NCBI RefSeq assembly: GCF_006346395.1
Contig: NZ_VDMS01000001.1
Span: forward strand, 372,001-436,000
DNA: 64,000 bases
Source of the DNA: Nocardioides plantarum
GTDB lineage: Bacteria; Actinomycetota; Actinomycetes; Propionibacteriales; Nocardioidaceae
Direction of reading: 5' to 3'
Made by a program: the position numbers and the translations under genes
Notes under the pieces: generated by a model
Told to the model about the DNA's origin: nothing
The model's database searches: none
What the model saw: only the letters and a program-made list of their open reading frames with translations
Shown: in pieces, positions 55,255 to 64,000 of the stretch
Numbering within the stretch: position 1 is the first letter of the stretch
Layout of the letters: the number at the start of each line of letters is the position of its first letter

Positions 55255-56427
55255 ATGACCGCACCCACTCGCGAGCAGCTCGACGCCGCTCTGGCCACCG
55301 TCAACGACCCCGAGATCAAGCGACCGATCACCGAGCTGGGGATGGTCGACTCGGTCGAGATCGACGAGGCCGGCATCGTCCACCTCACGGTGCTGCTCAC
55401 CGTCGCGGGGTGCCCCCTCAAGGACACGATCACCCGTGACGTCACCGGGGCCCTCACGCCGCTCGACGGCGTCACCGGCGTCGACCTCACCCTCGGGGTA
55501 ATGACCGCCGAGCAGCGCTCCGGCCTGCGCGAGACGCTGCAGGGCGGTCAGGCGCAGCGCGAGATCCCGTTCTCCCAGCCGGGCAACCTGACCAAGGTCT
55601 TCGCCGTGGCCAGCGGCAAGGGCGGCGTCGGCAAGTCGTCGGTGACCGTCAACCTCGCGATCGCGATGGCCAAGCAGGGCCTGCGGGTCGGCGTGCTCGA
55701 CGCCGACGTCTACGGCCACTCGGTGCCCGCCATGCTCGGCGTCGCCGACTCGCGTCCCACCCAGGTGGACGACCTGATCATGCCGGTGCCGACGGCCTCC
55801 GGCGTCTCGGTCATCTCGATCGGCATGCTCAAGCCGCGTCGCGACCAGGTGGTCGCCTGGCGCGGCCCGATGCTCGACCGGGCCCTGGTGCAGATGCTCT
55901 CCGACGTGTTCTGGGGCGACCTCGACGTCCTCCTGCTCGACCTGCCCCCGGGCACCGGTGACGTCGCCATCTCCCTGGGCCAGCACCTGCCTGGCGCCGA
56001 GGTCGTGGTCGTCACGACCCCGCAGGAGGCCGCCGCCGAGGTCGCCGAGCGCGCCGGCACGATGGCCTCGATGATGCACCAGCGCGTGGTCGGCGTCGTC
56101 GAGAACATGAGCTACCTGCCCTGCCCGCACTGCACCCCGGCGGGCCCCGACCACGCCGACCACCGCATCGAGATCTTCGGCTCCGGTGGCGGCGACCGCG
56201 TCGCGGCGACCCTCGGGCAGCGGTTCGGCTACGACGTGCCGGTCCTGGGCCGGGTGCCGATCGACATCTCCCTGCGCGAGGGCGGCGACGTCGGCAAGCC
56301 CATCGTCGAGTCCGACCCCACGGCCCCGGCGGCGCTCGAGCTGACCTCGATCGCCGACCAGCTGTCCGGTCGCAGCCGCGGGCTGGCCGGCATGCAGCTG
56401 GGCCTCACCCCGAGCAGTAGGTTCTGA
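55255..56427 (+). CDS. mrp: Mrp/ApbC iron-sulfur cluster carrier ATPase
   Basis: A 390-residue protein. N-terminal MIP18-like domain (about 1-85, VNDPEIKRPITELGMVDSVE), then the P-loop ATPase with VASGKGGVGKSSVTVNLA, LLDLPPGTGDVAISLGQ and the C-terminal CPHC that bridges the cluster between subunits. It carries 4Fe-4S clusters to apo-proteins. Third gene of the run from 53397. Confidence 0.93.
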   Translation: MTAPTREQLDAALATVNDPEIKRPITELGMVDSVEIDEAGIVHLTVLLTVAGCPLKDTITRDVTGALTPLDGVTGVDLTLGVMTAEQRSGLRETLQGGQAQREIPFSQPGNLTKVFAVASGKGGVGKSSVTVNLAIAMAKQGLRVGVLDADVYGHSVPAMLGVADSRPTQVDDLIMPVPTASGVSVISIGMLKPRRDQVVAWRGPMLDRALVQMLSDVFWGDLDVLLLDLPPGTGDVAISLGQHLPGAEVVVVTTPQEAAAEVAERAGTMASMMHQRVVGVVENMSYLPCPHCTPAGPDHADHRIEIFGSGGGDRVAATLGQRFGYDVPVLGRVPIDISLREGGDVGKPIVESDPTAPAALELTSIADQLSGRSRGLAGMQLGLTPSSRF

Positions 56428-56430
56428 CCC

Positions 56431-56790
56431 ATGACCGGCCCGTCGCCCCTGCTCATCGGCGACGTCGGCTTCGGCGAGCTGATGGTCATCGCCCTGGTCG
56501 CCGTGCTGGTCTTCGGGCCTGACAAGCTGCCCGAGCTCGCCAAGCAGGCCGGGGCACTCCTGCGCCAGGCCCGCGCGTTCGCCAACTCCGCGCGCGACGA
56601 CCTGCGCGAGGAGCTCGGCCCCGAGTACGCCGACCTCGAGCTGCGCGACCTCGACCCGCGCGCCATCGTGCGCAAGCACATCGTGGAGGCCATGGAGGAC
56701 GCCGGCGACGAGGCCACCAAGCCCAAGAAGCGGGGCCTGCGCCCGCTCCTCGAGGGCGAGACGCCGCCGTACGACCTCGAGAGCACCTGA
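56431..56790 (+). CDS. tatB: Twin-arginine translocase subunit TatB
   Basis: A 119-residue protein: short N-terminal helix (GELMVIALVAVLVFGPDKLPEL, seen in two parts around FGPDKLP, the Tat hallmark), amphipathic helix (QAGALLRQARAFANSARDDL) and a charged tail. It recruits folded Tat substrates with TatC. ATG 56431 follows the mrp stop by 3 bases; a TAGGTT 7 bases before it might give an extra leaderless transcript. Confidence 0.9.
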   Translation: MTGPSPLLIGDVGFGELMVIALVAVLVFGPDKLPELAKQAGALLRQARAFANSARDDLREELGPEYADLELRDLDPRAIVRKHIVEAMEDAGDEATKPKKRGLRPLLEGETPPYDLEST

Positions 56791-56814
56791 CCGAGGGACG
56801 AGGTCAGGTGCTCT
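56780..56814 (+). terminator. tatB terminator hairpin with nonaloop GAGGGACGA
   Basis: A perfect 13-base stem (AGAGCACCTGACC/GGTCAGGTGCTCT) that includes the tatB stop codon, closed by the loop GAGGGACGA. Confidence 0.75.
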
Positions 56815-56822
56815 GACGGAGG

Positions 56823-56916
56823 TCGAGCGAGCCGTCGTGCCCTGAGCCTGCGGACGGAGACGCGCCAGCGGCTCCGTCGACGGTGATCGAGCGAGCCGTC
56901 GTGCCCTGAGCCTGCG
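56823..56916. repeat. Repeat family copy R6: two 30-bp direct repeats with hairpin
   Basis: TCGAGCGAGCCGTCGTGCCC… is present at 56823-56852 and 56887-56916, 64 bases apart. The second copy continues into the hairpin GTGCCCT-GAGCCTGCGA-AGGGCAC. It sits between the convergent tatB and the 179-aa gene. Confidence 0.75.
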
Positions 56917-56979
56917 AAGGGCACGAACCGGCGTGTCGAGATCTCTGGCCGGACGCTGCCAGGTCTCGACGCCGCTGAG

Positions 56980-57519
56980 TCACACTTCCCGGCTCTGCAC
57001 CGCCGCCACCGCGTCGTAGGCCACCAGGACCACCCGGGCGGGCTCCCCCTCGAGCACCTCCACGAAGTCCGCACCGACCCGGCGCAGGGCCCCGTCGTGG
57101 CGCCCCCCGTCGAGGCGGTGCACCACGCACCGCTCCCCCGCGTCGGCCAGGCGGCGCAGGGCCGACCCGAGCCCCAGCCGCGCCACCGGTGACCACGCGA
57201 CCTCCGGCACCGCGCGGTCCGAGGCCCCCTCGACGGCCATGATCGCGGCCAGCCGGACGATCCAGTCCTGGGCGGGCCCGGCGAGCAGGCACCACCCGTC
57301 CGCGACCCGTTCGAGTCGTCCCGCCAGGGTTCCGACGCCGGCGACCAGCAGGGTGAGGTCGAGGTCGACGGAGGCCATCAGCCGGGTCGACAGCGCCACC
57401 TGCTGGTACTCCGACCGCTCGCGGTCGGCCAGCTCGGGAGCCCGATCGGCGTCGTAGAGCGCTCCGGCCCGTTCCTCGAGGTCGTCGAGGAAGGCGAACA
57501 GCTCGTCCTCCCACGCCAT
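56980..57519 (-). CDS. Conserved actinobacterial protein of unknown function (179 aa)
   Basis: It begins MAWEDELFAFLDDLEERAGA and continues with DRERSEYQQVALSTRLMASV; the second half is a small beta-rich domain (CVVHRLDGGRHDGALRRVGADF, in two parts around GGRHDG). I recognise the type as a conserved actinobacterial hypothetical near LysM and Rv3235-like genes, but no function is known. The ATG lies six bases after a -10 hexamer. Confidence 0.78.
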   Translation of the reverse strand: MAWEDELFAFLDDLEERAGALYDADRAPELADRERSEYQQVALSTRLMASVDLDLTLLVAGVGTLAGRLERVADGWCLLAGPAQDWIVRLAAIMAVEGASDRAVPEVAWSPVARLGLGSALRRLADAGERCVVHRLDGGRHDGALRRVGADFVEVLEGEPARVVLVAYDAVAAVQSREV

Positions 57520-57525
57520 GGGATG

Positions 57526-57531
57526 ACTGTA
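57526..57531 (-). promoter_or_regulatory. -10 hexamer TACAGT, leaderless promoter of the 179-aa gene
   Basis: On the minus strand TACAGT is followed by six bases and the ATG at 57519. Confidence 0.55.
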
Positions 57532-57641
57532 TGACGCGGGGCCGAACCTGTGGACAAACGATTGACGAAGGCGTTCAACAGGCGTTGAGTGGCTCAAACA
57601 CACGCAAACGCATGGTTTGCCACGTCACACGAGGTCTCGGG

Positions 57642-58313
57642 ATGTTTCTTCGCTGTCGCTGCCTGCTCGTCTGGCTTGCGCTCACCGCCAGCGCCGCCGG
57701 CGTCGCCGGGTGGGCCGGAACTGCCGCCGAGCCGGCCGTCGGATCGGTCGTTGGGCCGACCGCCCGTTTCGACGAGCTGGTGGTCGCGATCGCCGCGATC
57801 TCCCTCGTGGCGTGCGCCGCCTGGGCCTGGGTCGTCGGCTCCGTCGTGGTCGTGCAGGCGCTGCGCCGCCCGGGGCGACCCCCGACCTCGACCCGAGGAG
57901 TGCCGTCCTGGGCGTCACGGGTGGTCCTGGCCGCCTGCGGGCTCGCGCTGGTCGCGACGGTCCCCGCGCAGGCGTCGTACGACGTCCACCACCCGCCCCG
58001 GCACCCGCCCCGAGCAGGGCAGTCCGTCGACGGGCTGCCGTTCCCCGACCGGGCCGTCGGGCCTGCCACCGCCGCCCGAGCCCCGCAGGCGCTCCGCCCG
58101 GCACCCGCGCAGGCATCGCTGGCCGCCGCCTCTGTCGTCGTCCGGCCCGGCGACAGCCTGTGGCGGATCGCCGAGCGCCTGCTGGGGGCCGACGCCTCCG
58201 CCGCCGAGGTCGCCACCGCGACCCGGACGCTGCACGACCTCAACCGCGCTGCGATCGGCCCCGACCCCGACCTGATCCACCCCGGACTCCGGCTCCGCAC
58301 GCCCGGGTCCTGA
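57642..58313 (+). CDS. LysM-domain membrane protein
   Basis: A 223-residue protein. Hydrophobic helices at about 7-25 and 48-72, and a third near 88-108, then a Pro-rich linker and a C-terminal LysM module (SVVVRPGDSLWRIAERLLG … LIHPGLRLRTP) that binds peptidoglycan. GAGG precedes the ATG by 7 bases. It lies 16 bases before the Rv3235-like gene and probably shares its transcript. Confidence 0.85.
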   Translation: MFLRCRCLLVWLALTASAAGVAGWAGTAAEPAVGSVVGPTARFDELVVAIAAISLVACAAWAWVVGSVVVVQALRRPGRPPTSTRGVPSWASRVVLAACGLALVATVPAQASYDVHHPPRHPPRAGQSVDGLPFPDRAVGPATAARAPQALRPAPAQASLAAASVVVRPGDSLWRIAERLLGADASAAEVATATRTLHDLNRAAIGPDPDLIHPGLRLRTPGS

Positions 58314-58329
58314 CCAGAGGAGACACGAC

Positions 58330-58812
58330 ATGTCCACCCCGCTGTTCCACGAGAACGTCGTCCCGCTGCACCTGCCGATGCCGGTCGCGATCACCCAGGG
58401 CACCCTCGCGCTCGACCTGCAGCCGCGCCTGGAGCCACCGTCCCCCGCGCCCGGCGACCTGCGCCGCCGACGCGAGGTCGATGCCTGGGCACACCGGTTC
58501 GTCCAGGCTGCCGTCGAGATCGTGGGCGGCGACCGGCCACCCTCCCAGCTGGTGCGCCACACCTCCCGCGAGGTCTACGCCGACCTCGAGCGTCGCGCCC
58601 AGCTCGTCGCGCGGGCGGGCGGCCACGTCCCGGGTGCCGCGCGCGTGCAGCCGGTGCGACCGCGGGTGCTGTCGGTGCGGTCCGCCTTCCCCTCGGCGCA
58701 GGCCGCCGAGGTCAGCGTGCACCTGCGGTACGGCGCCCGCTCGCGGGCCGTGGCGGCGCGCTTCGAGCGTCGGTCGGGGCGGTGGCTATGCACCGCGCTG
58801 GAGTTCGCCTGA
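58330..58812 (+). CDS. Rv3235-family protein
   Basis: A 160-residue protein. The C-terminal part (SAQAAEVSVHLRYGARSRAV, then RFERRSGRWLCTALEF) is typical of the family that includes mycobacterial Rv3235, also located near secA. AGGAG is placed 8 bases before the ATG. The biochemical role is unknown; position next to a LysM protein and SecA suggests an envelope-related function. Confidence 0.82.
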   Translation: MSTPLFHENVVPLHLPMPVAITQGTLALDLQPRLEPPSPAPGDLRRRREVDAWAHRFVQAAVEIVGGDRPPSQLVRHTSREVYADLERRAQLVARAGGHVPGAARVQPVRPRVLSVRSAFPSAQAAEVSVHLRYGARSRAVAARFERRSGRWLCTALEFA

Positions 58813-58813
58813 C

Positions 58814-58844
58814 TCGCACCGCGCGAGGGACGAGCGCGGTGCGA
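58814..58844 (+). terminator. Terminator hairpin of the Rv3235-like gene, nonaloop GAGGGACGA
   Basis: A perfect 11-base stem (TCGCACCGCGC/GCGCGGTGCGA) starting 2 bases after the stop codon, with the same loop as the tatB terminator. Confidence 0.75.
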
Positions 58845-59109
58845 ACGTCAGGCGGGTCGAGGGAGCGCGCGACCGAGGAACGAGGTCGCGACCGCGGCTC
58901 GAGACCACCTGACGACACGTGCGCGAGGGACGAGCGCGGTGCGAACGTCAGGCGGGTCGAGGGAGCGCGCGACCGAGGAACGAGGTCGCGACCGCGGCTC
59001 GAGACCACCTGACGACACGTGCGCGAGGGACGAGCGCGGTGCGAACGTCAGGCGGGTCGAGGGAGCGCGCGACCGAGGAACGAGGTCGCGACCGCGGCTC
59101 GAGACCACC
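58821..59109. repeat. Perfect 100-bp tandem triplication (family copy R7)
   Basis: Units start at 58821, 58921 and 59021. The first two are identical over 100 bases; the third is identical for 89 bases and then departs. Each unit contains the hairpin CGCGACC-GAGGAACGA-GGTCGCG and ends with GGCTCGAGACCACC. The array sits between the convergent Rv3235-like and secA genes; 59110-59218 continues with further family sequence (GGTCTCGACTCGGGC … GCCCGGCTCGACC). Confidence 0.95.
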
Positions 59110-59218
59110 GCAGCGACACGGCCACCGGACCGTGGTCGGGTGGCCGTGAGGCGGCAGGGGTCTCGACTCGGGCTCGCTGGCGCTCGCCCGGCTCGACCAC
59201 CGTGGGGCGGCGGGAGGG

Positions 59219-62074
<2,856 letters not shown>

Positions 62075-62137
62075 GTCGGTGACATCCTCTGGGGTGGGCT
62101 GCTGATCCGGGAGGCCCGAACAGGGCCACCGTCCATC

Positions 62138-63406
62138 TTAACGAGCCGTGGTGGCGGACCGTTCCTCGGCAGTGACCTCGGCAGTGACCTCGGCAGTGAG
62201 CTCGACGCTCACCTCGGCCGCCAGGGCGGGCGCCAGGTCGCCGCGCGCCTCGACGACGACCTCGGCGAGGCCGAGCCAGCCGGCCAGCCGCCGTAGCTCG
62301 GCCGCCAGCTGTGGCGCGGTGTCGTGGGGCGCGCCGTCCTCGGCGTAGACGCCCCGGACGAGGAGTCGGCCGGTGGCGCGGTCGGCCTTGAGGTCGGCCC
62401 GGGCGACGAGCTCGTCGCGCAGCAGGAACGGCAGCACGTAGTAGCCGTGCACCCGCTTGTCGGGCGGGGTGTAGATCTCGATGCGGTAGTGGAAGTCGAA
62501 GAGCTGCTCGGCACGCTCGCGGCGCCACACCACCGGGTCGAACGGGCTGAGCAGCGCCCGCGCGCCGACCGCCCGCGGCCGGCGCGCGTCGCGGTGGAGG
62601 TACGCCGGGCGCGCCCACCCCTGGATCGAGACCGGCTCGAGCTCCCCCGACTCGACCAGCGTCGCGACGGCGCGCTCGGTCGGGGTCACCCGCATCCGGT
62701 AGTAGTCGGCCAGGCAGCCGACCGTGGCCACGCCGTGCGACATCGCGGCGCGTCGTACGAGGGCGAGGTGCTGCTCCTCGACCGTGAGGTCGGGCGCGGC
62801 CAGGACGTGGTCGGGCAGCACCCGCTCGGGCAGGTCGTAGCGCACCTCGAACTGGCTCGTGCGGCCCGCGATCGCCAACCGGCCGGTCATGGAGAGGTAG
62901 TCGAGGCCCTTGCGCGCCTCGGACCAGTTCCAGCCCCAGTGCTCCTTGGACCGCGGCGCACCGTCGTCGAGCTCGCGCGCGGTGGACGCCCCGAGGTCGG
63001 TGACCTGGTCGACCAGGCGGTCGGCCAGCTCGTCGCTCACCCCGCCCCACCACGTGCTCCGGCCCTCGACGTAGTGCCGGCGCCGATGGTCCATGGCCGG
63101 CCACAGCTCCACCGGCATGAACGCCTGCACGTGTGCCCAGTACTCGACCAGCCGGCGCCGCTGCCGCCCCGTCGACGCCCGCTCGAGCAGCGCCGGGTCG
63201 TAGGCCCCCATCCGGGAGTAGAGCGGCATGTAGTGCGCCCGCGTCAGCACGTTGACCGAGTCGACCTGCAGCACCCCGGTGCGCTGCAGCGTGCGTGCCA
63301 GGGTGCGCATGGTCGGCGCCTCGTGCGGCTTGTCGAGGAAGCCCTGCGCCGCCAGTGCGACACGACGCGCCTGCGCGCGCGACAGGGACGTGGGTCGTGG
63401 GGACAC
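62138..63406 (-). CDS. YcaQ-family winged-helix DNA glycosylase-like protein (HTH_42)
   Basis: A 422-residue protein. QARRVALAAQGF at the start, LGVLQVDSVNVLTRAHYMPL-type motif (VLQVDSVNVLTRAHYMPLYS), and the QxQ/QxD region correspond to YcaQ/AlkX, which unhooks interstrand DNA cross-links; HYRIEIYTPPDKRVHGYYVLPF is also conserved. The C-terminus carries a short AEVTAEVTAEE repeat encoded by a 12-base DNA repeat. TAGAAC lies six bases before the GTG. Confidence 0.85.
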   Translation of the reverse strand: MSPRPTSLSRAQARRVALAAQGFLDKPHEAPTMRTLARTLQRTGVLQVDSVNVLTRAHYMPLYSRMGAYDPALLERASTGRQRRRLVEYWAHVQAFMPVELWPAMDHRRRHYVEGRSTWWGGVSDELADRLVDQVTDLGASTARELDDGAPRSKEHWGWNWSEARKGLDYLSMTGRLAIAGRTSQFEVRYDLPERVLPDHVLAAPDLTVEEQHLALVRRAAMSHGVATVGCLADYYRMRVTPTERAVATLVESGELEPVSIQGWARPAYLHRDARRPRAVGARALLSPFDPVVWRRERAEQLFDFHYRIEIYTPPDKRVHGYYVLPFLLRDELVARADLKADRATGRLLVRGVYAEDGAPHDTAPQLAAELRRLAGWLGLAEVVVEARGDLAPALAAEVSVELTAEVTAEVTAEERSATTAR

Positions 63407-63464
63407 ACCACCGTTCTACCGTGTTCCGCGGACGGTTTCGGGCCGTATGCCGTCCGCCCCACGC

Positions 63465-63605
63465 CGGTCGAGGTGCGAAGGCCGCCAGGCCTGAGCCTCG
63501 AGACCCCCGCAGCGTCGCTGGAGACCGCGGGACGCTGCGGTGGTCTCGAGGCTCGGCGCTAGCGCGCCTCGCACCTCGACCGACGTGCGCCTCGCACCTC
63601 GACCG
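63465..63605. repeat. Palindromic repeat family copy R8 with duplicated right arm
   Basis: Outer arms CGGTCGAGGTGCGA (63465-63478) and TCGCACCTCGACCG (63569-63582), with the right arm repeated at 63592-63605. Inner arms GAGCCTCGAGACC (63493-63505) and GGTCTCGAGGCTC (63542-63554). It lies just after the stop of the response-regulator gene. Confidence 0.88.
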
Positions 63606-63616
63606 ACGGGGGTGGG

Positions 63617-64000
63617 CTACGGGAGCTCGAGCAGGTTCTCGCGCACGGCGTACATGACGGCCTCCATGCGGGAGTGCAGCTGCAGCTTCTCGAGCATGTT
63701 GCGCACGTGGTTCTTGACGGTGTTCTCGCTGATGAACAGCCGCGCAGCGATCTCCTTGTTGCTGTGGCCCTGGGCCACCAGGCGCAGCACGTCGAGCTCG
63801 CGATCGGTCAGGCGCAGGGCGGGTCCGGTCTCGCGCTCGGGGCGCGCCATCTGCTTGAACTCGTCGATGAGCTTGATGGCCATCGACGGGCTGATGAGGG
63901 ACTGGCCGTCGGCGACGACGCGGATGGCCTGGGCGACCTCCTCGATCGAGGAGTCCTTGAGCAGGTAGCCGGAGGCGCCGCTCTTGACGGCCTCGTAGAG
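63617..64000 (-). CDS. NarL/LuxR-family response regulator, 3' part (runs off right edge)
   Basis: The visible C-terminal 127 residues include the end of a receiver domain (SGASGYLLKDSSIEEVAQAI, with the conserved Lys) and a LuxR helix-turn-helix (LTDRELDVLRLVAQGHSNKE, then ISENTVKNHVRNMLEKLQ). It binds DNA as a dimer after phosphorylation by a partner kinase outside the window. The N-terminal phospho-Asp region is cut off. Confidence 0.93.
   Translation of the reverse strand, partial: LYEAVKSGASGYLLKDSSIEEVAQAIRVVADGQSLISPSMAIKLIDEFKQMARPERETGPALRLTDRELDVLRLVAQGHSNKEIAARLFISENTVKNHVRNMLEKLQLHSRMEAVMYAVRENLLELP

Noticed and set aside
58821-59109. CRISPR or phage attachment array
   Set aside because: Head-to-tail identical 100-bp units with no variable spacers and no integrase nearby.

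Overview
The window is about 70% G+C, uses GTG starts freely, and carries genes typical of high-GC Actinomycetota: Lsr2, an Rv3235-like gene near SecA, a homodimeric AceE with DUF3052 and AhpE-type peroxiredoxin neighbours, and the ppsR-ppsA pair. Gene families and intergenic repeats suggest a Nocardioides-like member of the Nocardioidaceae; that placement is inference. Almost everything reads as ordinary chromosome.

Layout. 1-3.5 kb: the end of a surface-polysaccharide cluster on the minus strand (partial sulfotransferase, flippase, Wzz-like copolymerase), divergent from a BTAD-type regulator. 4.5-5.3 kb: a possible small zinc-finger gene and a 44-bp tandem array. 5.3-9.1 kb: sulfurtransferase, luciferase-like oxidoreductase, tandem GNAT, TrpF. 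9.1-12.5 kb: ppsR-ppsA. 12.6-21.9 kb: Ser/Thr kinase, acetyltransferase, NUDIX, GlsB-like protein, RNB nuclease, YaaA, phosphotransferase, then the conserved Nif3 / zinc-ribbon / phosphatase trio. 22-26.3 kb: acyl-CoA synthetase, a repeat-rich surface protein and a two-component system. 26.35 kb: tRNA-Val(UAC). 26.4-31.2 kb: a compositionally atypical accessory segment with an exported protein, an Lsr2 paralogue, a membrane protein, a three-gene HTTM/SdpA-B-like peptide operon and a degenerate ClpX-zinc-finger/HTH protein. 31.3-38 kb: small metabolic and transport genes, peroxiredoxin plus acyl-CoA synthetase, DUF3052. 38.2-41 kb: aceE. 41.1-53.2 kb: L,D-transpeptidase/ParA, SDR, MarC, PHP, CASTOR/POLLUX-like channel, MFS, MaoC, acyl-CoA dehydrogenase. 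53.4-56.8 kb: MgtE-N/CBS protein, DUF1003, Mrp, TatB. 57-64 kb: LysM protein, Rv3235-like, SecA, YcaQ, and a LuxR response regulator cut by the right edge.

Three structural signals run through the window. (1) At least twelve genes carry a TANNNT -10 hexamer exactly six bases before the start codon, the signature of leaderless transcription. (2) Hairpins just after gene ends share a loop of the form GAGGNACGA while their stems are unrelated; in the RNA of the adjacent gene the loop always reads in the same sense. (3) A dispersed mosaic palindromic repeat family fills convergent junctions and gene 3' ends, once expanded into a perfect 100-bp tandem triplication.

The best candidate for an undescribed system is the translationally coupled operon at 28451-30128: an acidic 112-residue protein with two CxxC pairs, a single-pass membrane protein with a WTFFAPNP motif, and an HTTM (SdpB / gamma-carboxylase-like) membrane protein, lying in the atypical segment next to an Lsr2-type silencer. 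Function is inferred only from family resemblance and gene order.
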